Of a DNA stretch of 64,000 nt, positions 45,375 to 54,084 are shown piece by piece. The notes beneath the pieces are model-generated. The model was not told the DNA's origin. It worked only from the letters and a program-made list of their open reading frames with translations, and ran no database searches. This DNA is from Tectiglobus sp965215755 (GTDB lineage: Bacteria; Pseudomonadota; Alphaproteobacteria; Rhizobiales; Hyphomicrobiaceae). The position numbers and the translations under genes were made by a program. Within the stretch, counting starts at the first letter, position 1. Each line of letters begins with the position of its first letter. The stretch lies in contig OZ244119.1 of assembly GCA_965215755.1 (NCBI GenBank), positions 6,200,001 through 6,264,000 of the forward strand, written 5' to 3'.

Positions 45375-46595
45375 CTATACCAAGCTCTCGATCTCCTGCG
45401 CAGTAAAACCGAACTCCGTAAGTACGGTTCGTGTATGCTCCCCGGCCAAAGGTGCGCGGTGCCAGACGCCACCTGGGGTCCGATCCATCTTGATCGCAGG
45501 GGCGGCAAGTTTGACCTTTTGCGCCGCTCCGGGATGCTCGACCTCGACCAGCATCTCGCGGGCAGCAGTGTGCGCGTTTCCAAAAATCTCATCTGCTGTT
45601 TGAATGGGCCCAAATGGAACTTTGCCGCCAAGCGCATCTGCTATTTCTGTTTTTGTCCGCACTGAAGTCCAGGTTGTCACAATTGCCTCAACCTCATCGC
45701 GGCACGCAATACGATCAGCGTTGTGTCGGTAACGCGGGTCAGTGCCTAGTTCGGGCTGCCCGATCAGTTCGGAGAAAAGCTGAAAGAAATGATCGTGCGG
45801 AATGCCAATGGCAACCCAGCCATCCTTTGCCTCGAAGATACCATAAGGGCAAAGTAGAGGGTGGCCGCTACCTTCTGGACCCGCAACGTCCCCACTGTAG
45901 GAATATTGGTAGATCATTCGCTCGCAGACGGCCATCACAGCATCCACCATACCAACATCAACAAGCTGCCCATAACCCGTTCGTTGTGCATTCCAGCAGG
46001 CAGCAAGAATTCCGATCACACTCTGCATTGCCGGCATGATGTCGCCCACGCCTGGACCGATCTTGGTCGGCGCGCCGCCCTTGAGCCCAGTGATGCCCAT
46101 AATCCCGCCCATAGCTTGGCTCACGACATCATAGGCTGGCCAGTCTACTAGTGGACTTTTGCCCGTGCGCGGATCACCAAAGCCGCGGATGGAGGCATAA
46201 ACAAGCTTCGGATTGCGCGCGATCAGGCTCTCGTAGGAGAGATCTAGCCTTTCCATCACGCCGGCGCGAAAATTCTCGATCACAACATCTGCCCGATCTA
46301 CTAGACGCCGGAACGCCTCCTTTCCGGTCTCTGATTTTAGATCAAGGATGATCGATTCTTTATTGCGATTCGTCGAAGCGAAATAGGCTCCGTATCCCCC
46401 GTCCTCCATCCTCAGTCCACCAGGAGGAAAGGGGCCAAACAAGCGCGTATTCTCGCCCCCAGGCGGTTCCACCTTGATAACTCGGGCACCATGGTCGGCG
46501 AGCAACATGGTCGCAAACGGCCCTGCCAACATGACGGTCAAATCAATTACAACCAAACCGGATAGAGCGCCGGTCAACAATGCCGTTTGGCTCAT
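45375..46595 (-). CDS. CaiB/BaiF (class III) CoA-transferase
   Basis: A 406-residue family III CoA-transferase. Seen: GLVVIDLTVMLAGPFATMLLADHGARVIKVEPP, NFRAG, IRGFGDPRTGKSP, and Asp185 in GPGVGDIMPA at the catalytic position. Members of this subgroup include succinyl-CoA:hydroxyacid transferases. It is the third paralogue in the window, with different sequence from the other two, so probably a separate acid substrate. Confidence 0.9.
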   Translation of the reverse strand: MSQTALLTGALSGLVVIDLTVMLAGPFATMLLADHGARVIKVEPPGGENTRLFGPFPPGGLRMEDGGYGAYFASTNRNKESIILDLKSETGKEAFRRLVDRADVVIENFRAGVMERLDLSYESLIARNPKLVYASIRGFGDPRTGKSPLVDWPAYDVVSQAMGGIMGITGLKGGAPTKIGPGVGDIMPAMQSVIGILAACWNAQRTGYGQLVDVGMVDAVMAVCERMIYQYSYSGDVAGPEGSGHPLLCPYGIFEAKDGWVAIGIPHDHFFQLFSELIGQPELGTDPRYRHNADRIACRDEVEAIVTTWTSVRTKTEIADALGGKVPFGPIQTADEIFGNAHTAAREMLVEVEHPGAAQKVKLAAPAIKMDRTPGGVWHRAPLAGEHTRTVLTEFGFTAQEIESLV

Positions 46596-47300
46596 TCTAA
46601 ATCCAATCGAAATTTGCGACGACTAGGCGAATATAAAGATCTGATGCGCATTGTCTCGTCTCATCTGCCAACCAGCAACCGCTGGCGGTATGGTCGCAAA
46701 GCCGCGGGGCCTTAAACTGCGCAATGGGTCCGACAGAGCCGGAGACTAAAGACGCCTCACGCCGTTGTTCACCGACTAACGAAAGCTCTACAGTGATCGC
46801 CATGCAATCATAATTGCTGTGAACAAAGCTATCATTGATGCCCTGAAGATGCCCGAAAGTATTCGTCTGTTCTGGCTGCACGAATACCATGCCGGTGCTT
46901 TCCTCATTGCAGCCTCATCGAGCGTAGCATTCACCCTCGTCGAGGCAACTGTCTATCCAGGACGCACTATCGAGACAAAGCGAGAGCTCATTCGTGCATA
47001 AATTCCGAACTCGGGAGAACGGGCATCGTCGTGAGGATATTCGTTTCATGCTGTACGATGTGCCTCGTGATAGCTGGGGTCTGAGAGGTGGCACTCCAGC
47101 TATTGAGATCGAGTTGGTTTTGAAGTTGAGATCTAGTCACGACACTTAAACTGTGTGTCTTTTAAACCGGGCGCAGTCCAGAGCGCTCTGCCCATCCCGG
47201 TGAGTGTGTCCGGACCAGCTGCGAACCTCAAACCGGCGCAGGCTCAGAATCGAATAGCCTGTACGTTAGAAGTTGCTAGAATTGCGCCCAACAAAAAGCC
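46596..47300. other. Intergenic stretch with a tautomerase remnant
   Basis: Apart from the remnant at 46780-47001 nothing coding is supported. Confidence 0.45.
46780..47001 (+). pseudogene. Tautomerase-superfamily gene fragment
   Basis: The frame reads RHAIIIAVNKAIIDALKMPESIRLFWLHEYHAGAF..., then FTLVEATVYPGRTIETKRELIRA before a stop. This resembles the central part of Tautomerase_2 proteins (a HEH-like middle, then FTLVEITMFPGRSLEAKR). An in-frame stop at 46777 removes the N-terminal catalytic Pro region, and the C terminus is cut, so it is a remnant. Confidence 0.5.
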
Positions 47301-47864
47301 TTGGATAGCGTGTGCAAGATGAAGCAAAAGCGTTGGCAGCTCGAACTACTCGGCATCCCGTTCATTGTTATTGCGGGGTCGTTGCTTCATTTCACTTTTG
47401 CTTGGTCCGGTTATTGGTCTCCGATCGCAATGATTGCCGCCGTGAATGAATCAGTCTGGGAGCACCTGAAGCTCGCTTTCTGGCCGGGCCTCGTTTGGGC
47501 CGCTGCTGTGTTTGCTGCTCTGCGCCCCAATGCAAATCAATTCTGGTCGGCAAGAGGTTACGCTCTCCTGATCGCACCACTGCTTATTGTTACGATTTTC
47601 TACACTTACACAGGCATCCTTGGTCGTAACTTGCTGGTGCTCGACATCGCGACATTCGTGATTGCGGTTGCAGCTGGACAAATTGGTTCGGCAACACTGG
47701 CGAATGTGCTCAAGCCGTCATCCTTCTCACTTACGGCAGGAAGTATTCTCCTTATCTGTCAGTTGATCGCCTATTCGACGTTTACCTACTACCCTCCACC
47801 GTTCTCACTCTTTGTGGACAACCGAGATGGGTTCCGCGGAATACCAACTATAGTCACTAGATAA
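47301..47864 (+). CDS. DUF6512-like membrane protein
   Basis: A 187-residue protein with about five transmembrane segments. The segment VNESVWEHLKLAFWPGL is typical of the DUF6512 family of bacterial membrane proteins. Function unknown. It stands alone between gaps without genes. Confidence 0.72.
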   Translation: MDSVCKMKQKRWQLELLGIPFIVIAGSLLHFTFAWSGYWSPIAMIAAVNESVWEHLKLAFWPGLVWAAAVFAALRPNANQFWSARGYALLIAPLLIVTIFYTYTGILGRNLLVLDIATFVIAVAAGQIGSATLANVLKPSSFSLTAGSILLICQLIAYSTFTYYPPPFSLFVDNRDGFRGIPTIVTR

Positions 47865-48221
47865 GGTTGGTTGTAGATTGGAGGAAACTTGAGAAACTTT
47901 GGTGGGTGGACTCTCGACTGCTACTCCCAATTTGCCCCGAGCCTCATAATAACACTTCGTGCCCGCTTTTTAGTAGCACGGCAGACATGATGTACTCGCC
48001 ATCGGTTCTTCGGAGTTAGCCCTAACCGTAGCTCACTCAATATCGAATTGGTGGAATCAGAAAATCGGTTTCGACCAGAAGCGGACACGAACTTGCTGGC
48101 GGTGTTGTTATGATCAAGCCGCCTACGAACCAACCATCAGGTAGCATTTGTCAATGCAGCATCGACAAATCTGAACTCAGGCTTGGACATTGATATTGTT
48201 GATCGTTGCATGGATGTGAGA
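47865..48221. other. Intergenic stretch without visible features
   Basis: No gene is supported. It separates a plus-strand gene end from a minus-strand gene end; no clear terminator hairpin was seen. Confidence 0.4.
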
Positions 48222-48881
48222 TCAAATCTTCTCGCCGTCTGAAAGAAACCATCGAAAAAAGCCAGTTGCGAGCACAGCTGCAACCAATTGCACGGCAACG
48301 AAGGCTGCTACGTTGGCAGGATGAATGCCGGCGAAGGTGTCGGAAAAGCCCCTAGCTATGGTCACGGCCGGATTGGCGAAGGAGGTTGAGGACGTGAACC
48401 AATATGCCGCCGTGATGTATAACCCAACACCCATCGGGACGAAATCAGGGCGGGCCTTGAGACAGCAAAGGATCGTACCAACAAGCCCGAATGTGGCAAC
48501 GAATTCGCCGACCCATTGTCCAATGCCTGTTCTGCTTGTGGTCGATGGATCAATGAGTGGATTGTCAAACATAATGTGCGCAGTTAGGACACCAATTATG
48601 CCTCCAAATACTTGCGCAACAACGTACAGCGTTGCTGCCCATGGCGTAATTTCTCTACGTAGTGCGAAGCTGAGGGTCACCGCTGGGTTGAAGTGTGCGC
48701 CTGACACCGGTCCGAAAACCGTGATCAGGACTACGAGAATGGCTCCAGTCGGAATGGTGTTGCCCAGTAGTGCAATAGCAATGTTGCCGCCGGCCAGTCG
48801 CTCGGCCATGATGCCGGAGCCGACAACTGTTGCCAAAAGTGAAAACGTACCGAGCCACTCGGCTACCAATTTGCGTTCCAT
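48222..48881 (-). CDS. Aquaporin (MIP family), AqpS/AqpZ-like
   Basis: A 219-residue channel with six membrane segments and both half-helix signatures, HFNPAVTL and FANPAVTI. Short length and loops resemble AqpS-like channels that in rhizobia conduct arsenite with ArsR-controlled genes; a small ArsR gene lies nearby at 50076 but is not adjacent. It follows the threonine dehydratase gene by 9 bases, so they form one transcript. The solute (water, glycerol-like or metalloid) is undecided. Confidence 0.88.
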   Translation of the reverse strand: MERKLVAEWLGTFSLLATVVGSGIMAERLAGGNIAIALLGNTIPTGAILVVLITVFGPVSGAHFNPAVTLSFALRREITPWAATLYVVAQVFGGIIGVLTAHIMFDNPLIDPSTTSRTGIGQWVGEFVATFGLVGTILCCLKARPDFVPMGVGLYITAAYWFTSSTSFANPAVTIARGFSDTFAGIHPANVAAFVAVQLVAAVLATGFFRWFLSDGEKI

Positions 48882-48890
48882 TATTTGTTC

Positions 48891-49823
48891 CTATGATTGA
48901 GGCTGGTCGTTCAAGAGTTGACAAAAGCGAACGGCATCAACATTCCCACCGGTAACAACAGTCGCTATGACTTTGCCCTTGATTTCGATTGCACCGCTGA
49001 GGACGGCTGCTAAGCCAACGGCGGCTCCGGGCTCTACCACGATCTTGTAGTGCTGGTAGGCGAAACGCATTGCGTCACGAACCTCGTCATCACTCGCCAC
49101 TACGCCACCAGCAAGAAGCTGGTAGTTGATTGGAAAGGTCACTTCATTGGGTATCGGCGTCATGATGGCATCGCAGATCGTGCGCTGACCCTTGGGGTTT
49201 GCTATGCGTTCACCTGCTTCGAGCGACTGCCGCGTATCGTCAAAAAGTAGGGGCTCGGCGGCGTAAACGGACGTCCAGGTCGAAAGCGCATTCATGACGA
49301 CTGCAGTCGCGGCGGTCAGTCCGCCGCCGCCACATGGAACGAGTATGGCGTCGGGTCGTGCATCCAGATTTCGTGCCTGGTCATAGAGTTCCAAGGCAAC
49401 GGTTCCAGCACCAGCAAGAACGCGAGTATCGGCGCTCGGAGGAACGATGATCCGGACAGTCTCGGCCCGCAGCCGTTCAACCACCTCATCACTGTTCTCA
49501 TGGTCGCGCTCGAAAGTTGCGATCTCACAGCCTAAGTCCTGGACCGCCTTCATCTTAGCTGGCGGGACATCACTCGGCATAATGATAAGCGCAGATGAGC
49601 CTAGTAGCCGCGCAGCAAGGCCAACACCAAGGGCATGATTTCCTGAGGAGTAGGTTATGGCTCCCCTGGTTCTTTCACTGTCGCTGAGTTGACGAATACA
49701 ATTATAGGCGCCTAGGAATTTGAAGGCACCGGTGCGTTGGAACGACTCCGCTTTGATCAAGAGCCGACCACCAAGCATTGTGTTGACTTCAGTATTCTCC
49801 AGAAGTGGCGTTCGCATCACCAC
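48891..49823 (-). CDS. Threonine/serine dehydratase-like PLP enzyme
   Basis: A fold-type II PLP enzyme that would deaminate threonine or serine. Seen: PLP Lys in SFQRTGAFKFLGAYN, SSGNHALG, the phosphate loop CGGGGL, and a C-terminal VVTGGNVD. No ACT domain. The only usual start (GTG 49823) is suspicious: the upstream in-frame codons read VTLDDVGAAGSALRGV, exactly the usual N terminus of this family. Translation therefore probably begins near 49880 from a rare codon such as CTG, or the true start was lost. Confidence 0.85.
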   Translation of the reverse strand: MVMRTPLLENTEVNTMLGGRLLIKAESFQRTGAFKFLGAYNCIRQLSDSERTRGAITYSSGNHALGVGLAARLLGSSALIIMPSDVPPAKMKAVQDLGCEIATFERDHENSDEVVERLRAETVRIIVPPSADTRVLAGAGTVALELYDQARNLDARPDAILVPCGGGGLTAATAVVMNALSTWTSVYAAEPLLFDDTRQSLEAGERIANPKGQRTICDAIMTPIPNEVTFPINYQLLAGGVVASDDEVRDAMRFAYQHYKIVVEPGAAVGLAAVLSGAIEIKGKVIATVVTGGNVDAVRFCQLLNDQPQS

Positions 49824-50075
49824 ACCTCTTAGAGCCGAACCGGCGGCGCCGACGTCATCGAGTGTTACTTTATGGTGCAGCGAAGCGCTGTGAGATGCCG
49901 TATGTCGTCCAAGAAGTTTTGCGGCAGATCGGGTGTTGAGAGTGGAGTGCTACTCAGCTCCAACCACCACAAACCCGAAATACATCTTTAATTCGGGAAG
50001 TGCCGAACTATGATGTTTGGGCTAATGCTCGATTGCTAACTTATCAAGATTCGTTACTTCGGGAATTATCGTATC

Positions 50076-50408
50076 ATGGATCAAGACACTGCCATAGAGG
50101 CGTTTGCTGCGCTCGCTCAAACATCTCGAATAACCATTTTCCGTTTGCTTGTTCGTGCAGGCCCGGAGAGCCTTCCTGTCGGCGAAATCGGGCGTCTGCT
50201 CGACATTCTCCCCTCAACGCTGTCAGGCGACCTTGCAATCTTGAAGCGAGCAGGTCTCGTGACGGCTGTCAGACATCGACGGGAAACCCATTACGCAGCT
50301 GATCTCAATGCCGTTAATGATCTAATTGGCTTCTTGCTTGCCGACTGCTGCGAAGGTCGCTTCGACAATTGCACTCAAATACTGTCGCTATTGAAGTCGC
50401 CTGTTTGA
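50076..50408 (+). CDS. ArsR-family regulator
   Basis: A 110-residue winged-helix protein: ALAQTSRITIFRLLVRAG, VGEIGRLLDILPSTLSGDLAILKRAGLVTAVRHRRETHY. A C-terminal Cys pair (ADCCEG) and NCTQ are present, but the classic ELCVCDL arsenic site in the recognition helix is not. The next plus-strand genes (MBL, DUF1326) start 275 bases downstream, so it may regulate them. Confidence 0.87.
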   Translation: MDQDTAIEAFAALAQTSRITIFRLLVRAGPESLPVGEIGRLLDILPSTLSGDLAILKRAGLVTAVRHRRETHYAADLNAVNDLIGFLLADCCEGRFDNCTQILSLLKSPV

Positions 50409-50683
50409 TTGAGTTGACTATAGTGTCAAATCGCGGAGTGGGTTGCGATTGCAGTGCCAGTTCACCGACGATCAGTCGAATGCCGTATCAAAATCGTCCC
50501 CAAACTGCCGGCTCTTGAGCGATATGGTATAAAATTATGGGTTGTGTAGATATCTCATTTCGTGCGGAATCTCTCTTCAGGAAACACTACGAACCGTGAA
50601 TTCTGCTTTTGAGAAGAAAGCGGCTCGGCTGCGCTAATGCATGATATCGGCTGCGCATTCGGGCTTAGGAAAGGGGGCCTGTC

Positions 50684-51604
50684 GTGGGTGCCAAGGGAAA
50701 TTCTTCGATAAACGAGCGTCCTCGATTATCACTAACGCACTTTGGTGCAGCAGGGTGGTCCATCACTGACGGCAATACGACAGTTTTGCTCGATCCCTAT
50801 TTGTCGAGAATCCGCTTCAAAGGACGCAAGTACGGACCGCACGATGCAACCGAAGTGCCGGGAGATGCACGCCCGGTCATCAACATGGGCGAGGCTCCAG
50901 TCATCGATGCAGCCACCGTTGATTTGCGGGTTCCGCATGCCAACTACATACTGCTATCGCATGCGCACTTCAATCACTGCATGGACGTGCCCTATATTGC
51001 CCAGAAGACGAGAGCCGTCGTTATAGGGACTGAGAGCACGGCAAATGCAGCGCAGAACGGTGGAGTGGCAGAAGAGCAGACAATCGTCGTGAAAGGCGGT
51101 GAGGATCTCGAATTCCCAGAGCTCTCCATGAAAGTCATACCCAGCCTGCACTCACCACTTTCTTGCAAGCTCTATCGCGATTTTGGAACGATCCCGCTGC
51201 AGAACGATCCACTCACGCTGGACGAGTATGTTGAAGGCGGAACGTTGGCCTATCTCCTGCGGTTTGCAGGCCGAGAGATCCTGCTTTTCGGATCGATGAA
51301 CTACATCGAGCGCGAAATGGATGGCCTGAGGCCAGATATTGCAATTATTGCCTCTGCGCCACCTCGCCTCGACATTCACGACTATACTGGTCGTCTGTTG
51401 CGGGCAATCGGCAAACCTCCGATCGTCATCGCAACGCATTGGGATGATCAGGGACTGCCGTTCGGCGCGTCGCAGGAAGCAGCGCTGTCGCACACAAAAC
51501 AATTTATCGCTGAGGTGAAGTCGGTCAATCCTGCCGCTTCAGTAATCGTGCCGCTCCACTTCCAGACGATCGAGATTGAGGAGACGATCCGGGTTTTGGA
51601 ATAG
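50684..51604 (+). CDS. MBL-fold (UlaG-like) protein with altered metal motif
   Basis: A 306-residue protein of the UlaG-like MBL group: LTHFGAAGWSI, LLDPYLSR, then SHAHFNHCMDVP. The canonical HxHxDH reads His93-Ala-His95-Phe-Asn97-His98, with Asn for the usual Asp, which would weaken metal site 2. Later motifs (GSMNYIE, THWDDQG, PLHF) are kept. Start GTG 50684 with AGGGGG. DUF1326 genes follow. Substrate unknown. Confidence 0.82.
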   Translation: MGAKGNSSINERPRLSLTHFGAAGWSITDGNTTVLLDPYLSRIRFKGRKYGPHDATEVPGDARPVINMGEAPVIDAATVDLRVPHANYILLSHAHFNHCMDVPYIAQKTRAVVIGTESTANAAQNGGVAEEQTIVVKGGEDLEFPELSMKVIPSLHSPLSCKLYRDFGTIPLQNDPLTLDEYVEGGTLAYLLRFAGREILLFGSMNYIEREMDGLRPDIAIIASAPPRLDIHDYTGRLLRAIGKPPIVIATHWDDQGLPFGASQEAALSHTKQFIAEVKSVNPAASVIVPLHFQTIEIEETIRVLE

Positions 51605-51728
51605 CGCACGCCCTTCGCTGCCAACGAACCTTGCCGGCGGCGGATGTTCAAGGCTGCCGAGATCACGGACAAGGGCTGAGACGGAAGCTCGTGAAGCGAT
51701 TCAAGGATGTAAGACCAGGGAGGCAGCA

Positions 51729-52352
51729 ATGGCGGACCAGAGTTGGGAAATGAGCGGTGATTACATCGAGAGCTGCAACTGTGATTATTTTTGCCCGTGC
51801 ATTTATACCAACCCGCAAGGGCCGGCAACGAATGACAATTGTATTGCCTTGATGGCATTCCGCATCACTCAGGGCCGGTTTGGTGATATAGCGCTGGATG
51901 GGAAGAAATTCGCGTTCATCATACAATCCGGCCGGGTCATGGCGGATGGAGATTGGGTCTTTGCCAGTGTCATCGATGAGACTGTCAACGATAACCAGCG
52001 CAATGCGCTAAGTTTGATTGTTGGTGGTCAGGCTGGTGGTGTTCCAGGTTTTATCCATAGCAGCTTGGTCGGCGACTACAGGGGCGTACAGTTCAAACCG
52101 ATCGAGTTCGTTCAGGATGGCCTTCGCGGAACCATCAACATTCCCGACATTCTATCCTATGAAATAGAAGGCGTGCAGTCTCGAAAGTTCGAGGGCCAGC
52201 CGCTCTATATTGACAATACCGGCCATCCGGCGAACAGCCGACTGGCTTTGGCTCGATCCGACCATACGCGAGTACACGGCTTCGGCGTTGATCTCGAAAT
52301 GTCCGGCCAGGGTAACAACGGTCATTTCGCGCCGTTTACCTGGTCAGGCTGA
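51729..52352 (+). CDS. DUF1326-domain protein
   Basis: A 207-residue protein with the DUF1326 signature at its N terminus, a Cys cluster YIESCNCDYFCPC that could bind a metal. ATG 51729 has GGGAGG. A second DUF1326 gene and a DUF2182 membrane gene are next, the usual partners of this family. Function is not established; metal handling is a common guess. Confidence 0.85.
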   Translation: MADQSWEMSGDYIESCNCDYFCPCIYTNPQGPATNDNCIALMAFRITQGRFGDIALDGKKFAFIIQSGRVMADGDWVFASVIDETVNDNQRNALSLIVGGQAGGVPGFIHSSLVGDYRGVQFKPIEFVQDGLRGTINIPDILSYEIEGVQSRKFEGQPLYIDNTGHPANSRLALARSDHTRVHGFGVDLEMSGQGNNGHFAPFTWSG

Positions 52353-52469
52353 CCGCCACGGACCCGTCTACTGCGAAATCATAAGTGCCTTGTGAGCAGG
52401 CAATGGTCGCACTAGGCTGTTCAAGGCTTACGGCTTCATCATTCCGTGCCAAGCAAAGTGGAGGTTGCC

Positions 52470-53114
52470 ATGTCAGACACGCCGAAATGGCGCATCGCCG
52501 GTGATTGGTTTGATAACTGCAGTTGCGACGTCGCTTGTCCCTGCACGTTCGCGCAGGCGCCCGACAACAACTTCTGCGAGTCGGTCTTGTTCTGGCATAT
52601 TAAAGAGGGTCACTACGGCGACGTCGCTTTGGATGATCTCGCTTTCGTGCGCGTCGGTCGCTTTGATGGAGACCTGTGGGCCGGCAAGGTTTCGGGCAAG
52701 TTCGGTGTATTCATTGATGATCGGGCGAGCGAAAGGCAAGCTAATGTATTGCCAGAAATCTTCAGTGGACGCGCGGGCGGTTTTCCAGGCCAGGTCAACG
52801 CGTTGTTTGCAGGCGGGCGTGAAATCGTTGGGATTGAGCGCGCCAGCATTTCCTTCGAGATTACGCCAGATCAGTCGCGGTGGGGCGTTGACATCGGCGG
52901 CAAGGTCAAAGCCTGGGCAGAGGCATTGACCGGACCGACCAGCAATCCCGGTGACTATCCGCGAATGACCGGCGCTCCTGGTTCGGAAACCGGACCCGGA
53001 CAGGTGGTCACCTGGGGCAAGTCGACGGTCTGCAGTGTCGATGCGTTCGGCTACAAATTCTCGTGGACTGTCAATTCAGCGAAGCATATCCCGTTCGATT
53101 GGTCGGGGCCATAG
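52470..53114 (+). CDS. DUF1326-domain protein, second copy
   Basis: A 214-residue relative of the preceding protein, with the Cys cluster WFDNCSCDVACPC at the N terminus. ATG 52470 has GGAGG; the frame's earlier GTG has none. The pair differ enough to be old paralogues. It is convergent with the DUF2182 gene. Confidence 0.85.
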   Translation: MSDTPKWRIAGDWFDNCSCDVACPCTFAQAPDNNFCESVLFWHIKEGHYGDVALDDLAFVRVGRFDGDLWAGKVSGKFGVFIDDRASERQANVLPEIFSGRAGGFPGQVNALFAGGREIVGIERASISFEITPDQSRWGVDIGGKVKAWAEALTGPTSNPGDYPRMTGAPGSETGPGQVVTWGKSTVCSVDAFGYKFSWTVNSAKHIPFDWSGP

Positions 53115-53150
53115 CCTCCAAGCCTGACAGGCTATATGCCGGCACCTGCG

Positions 53151-53909
53151 TCAGAGTAGATTCGATAGGCCAGCAACCACCAAAACGCCACCCAGTGCAT
53201 TCGTGGTCCATGCGGGAAACCTCGGCCATTTTTCAAGAGCAACGATGACGGTCAGAAAGACGATCCAAATCGGGTTCATGGCGCCAGCCACGAACAGCAA
53301 TAGCATCAGCGCCCAACAACAACCGCAGCAATAGAGCCCGTGTTTCAAACCCATTTGCCAGGCACCGCGAATGCCGTCACGCCATTCCGACATTAGGAAT
53401 CCGATGGGCGAACGACAGTAGTTCAAGCAGGAATGCTTCAACGGGGTCATCTGATAGACACCAGCAAGAACCAACAGGGCAGCAGTAAGCCAGTTAGAAC
53501 GGCTCAGGATCATTGGCGTCAGCAGGCCGTAGTGCTGCAGAAGCCACTGCACGCCGGTTGCAACCGCGGCATACGAAATCCAAATGAACAGATAGGCGGC
53601 GGCGAAATACAAAGACCTGATACGCACGCGCTCAGTTGTGGAGTTACGGCGCTCGATAGTGTCAAACATCAGCAACATCGGTGCGGCTGACGGCAGCATC
53701 ATCGCAATCATCATAACCGCCCACATCACGAACACGGCAGCTAGAGTTGCCCACGACCATGACGCATCAATAGGCATCATCATCCTGACGACAGGATGAG
53801 ACATGTCGAGAGTCATCCAGGCAACGAATGCCCAACTCGCGGCAAGCACCAATGCCATCGCCGTGACGATCTCAGCGTGTATTGCCAGCTGACGAGGAAA
53901 CGCTTGCAT
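53151..53909 (-). CDS. DUF2182 membrane protein (predicted metal-binding)
   Basis: A 252-residue protein with about seven transmembrane segments and the family's conserved MMIAMMLPSAAPMLL, LKHSCLNYCRSP and LYCCGCCWALM segments; the Met- and Cys-rich residues suggest metal binding in the membrane. It converges on the DUF1326 pair, 36 bases from its end, which fits the common DUF1326/DUF2182 association. Confidence 0.87.
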   Translation of the reverse strand: MQAFPRQLAIHAEIVTAMALVLAASWAFVAWMTLDMSHPVVRMMMPIDASWSWATLAAVFVMWAVMMIAMMLPSAAPMLLMFDTIERRNSTTERVRIRSLYFAAAYLFIWISYAAVATGVQWLLQHYGLLTPMILSRSNWLTAALLVLAGVYQMTPLKHSCLNYCRSPIGFLMSEWRDGIRGAWQMGLKHGLYCCGCCWALMLLLFVAGAMNPIWIVFLTVIVALEKWPRFPAWTTNALGGVLVVAGLSNLL

Positions 53910-54054
53910 GAGAAGATACGATTCGATCGTGGTTTGAGACAGGACGATACTATCAGCGATGCCTCAGCTTGTCCTTCTACTTGGAAACCACCAGGCATGG
54001 GAGCGTCGAACGTGCCATTATAGTGCGACGTGAAGGTTGGAATAGTCCGCCCAT

Positions 54055-54068
54055 TGATCAAAGCTGCC
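54055..54068 (+). repeat. TGATCAAAGCTGCC motif beside IS1182 element B
   Basis: Identical to 7517-7530, which abuts the right end of the first IS1182 element. It may mark a preferred target or an older repeat. Confidence 0.45.
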
Positions 54069-54084
54069 GTGGTCGCGATCAATT

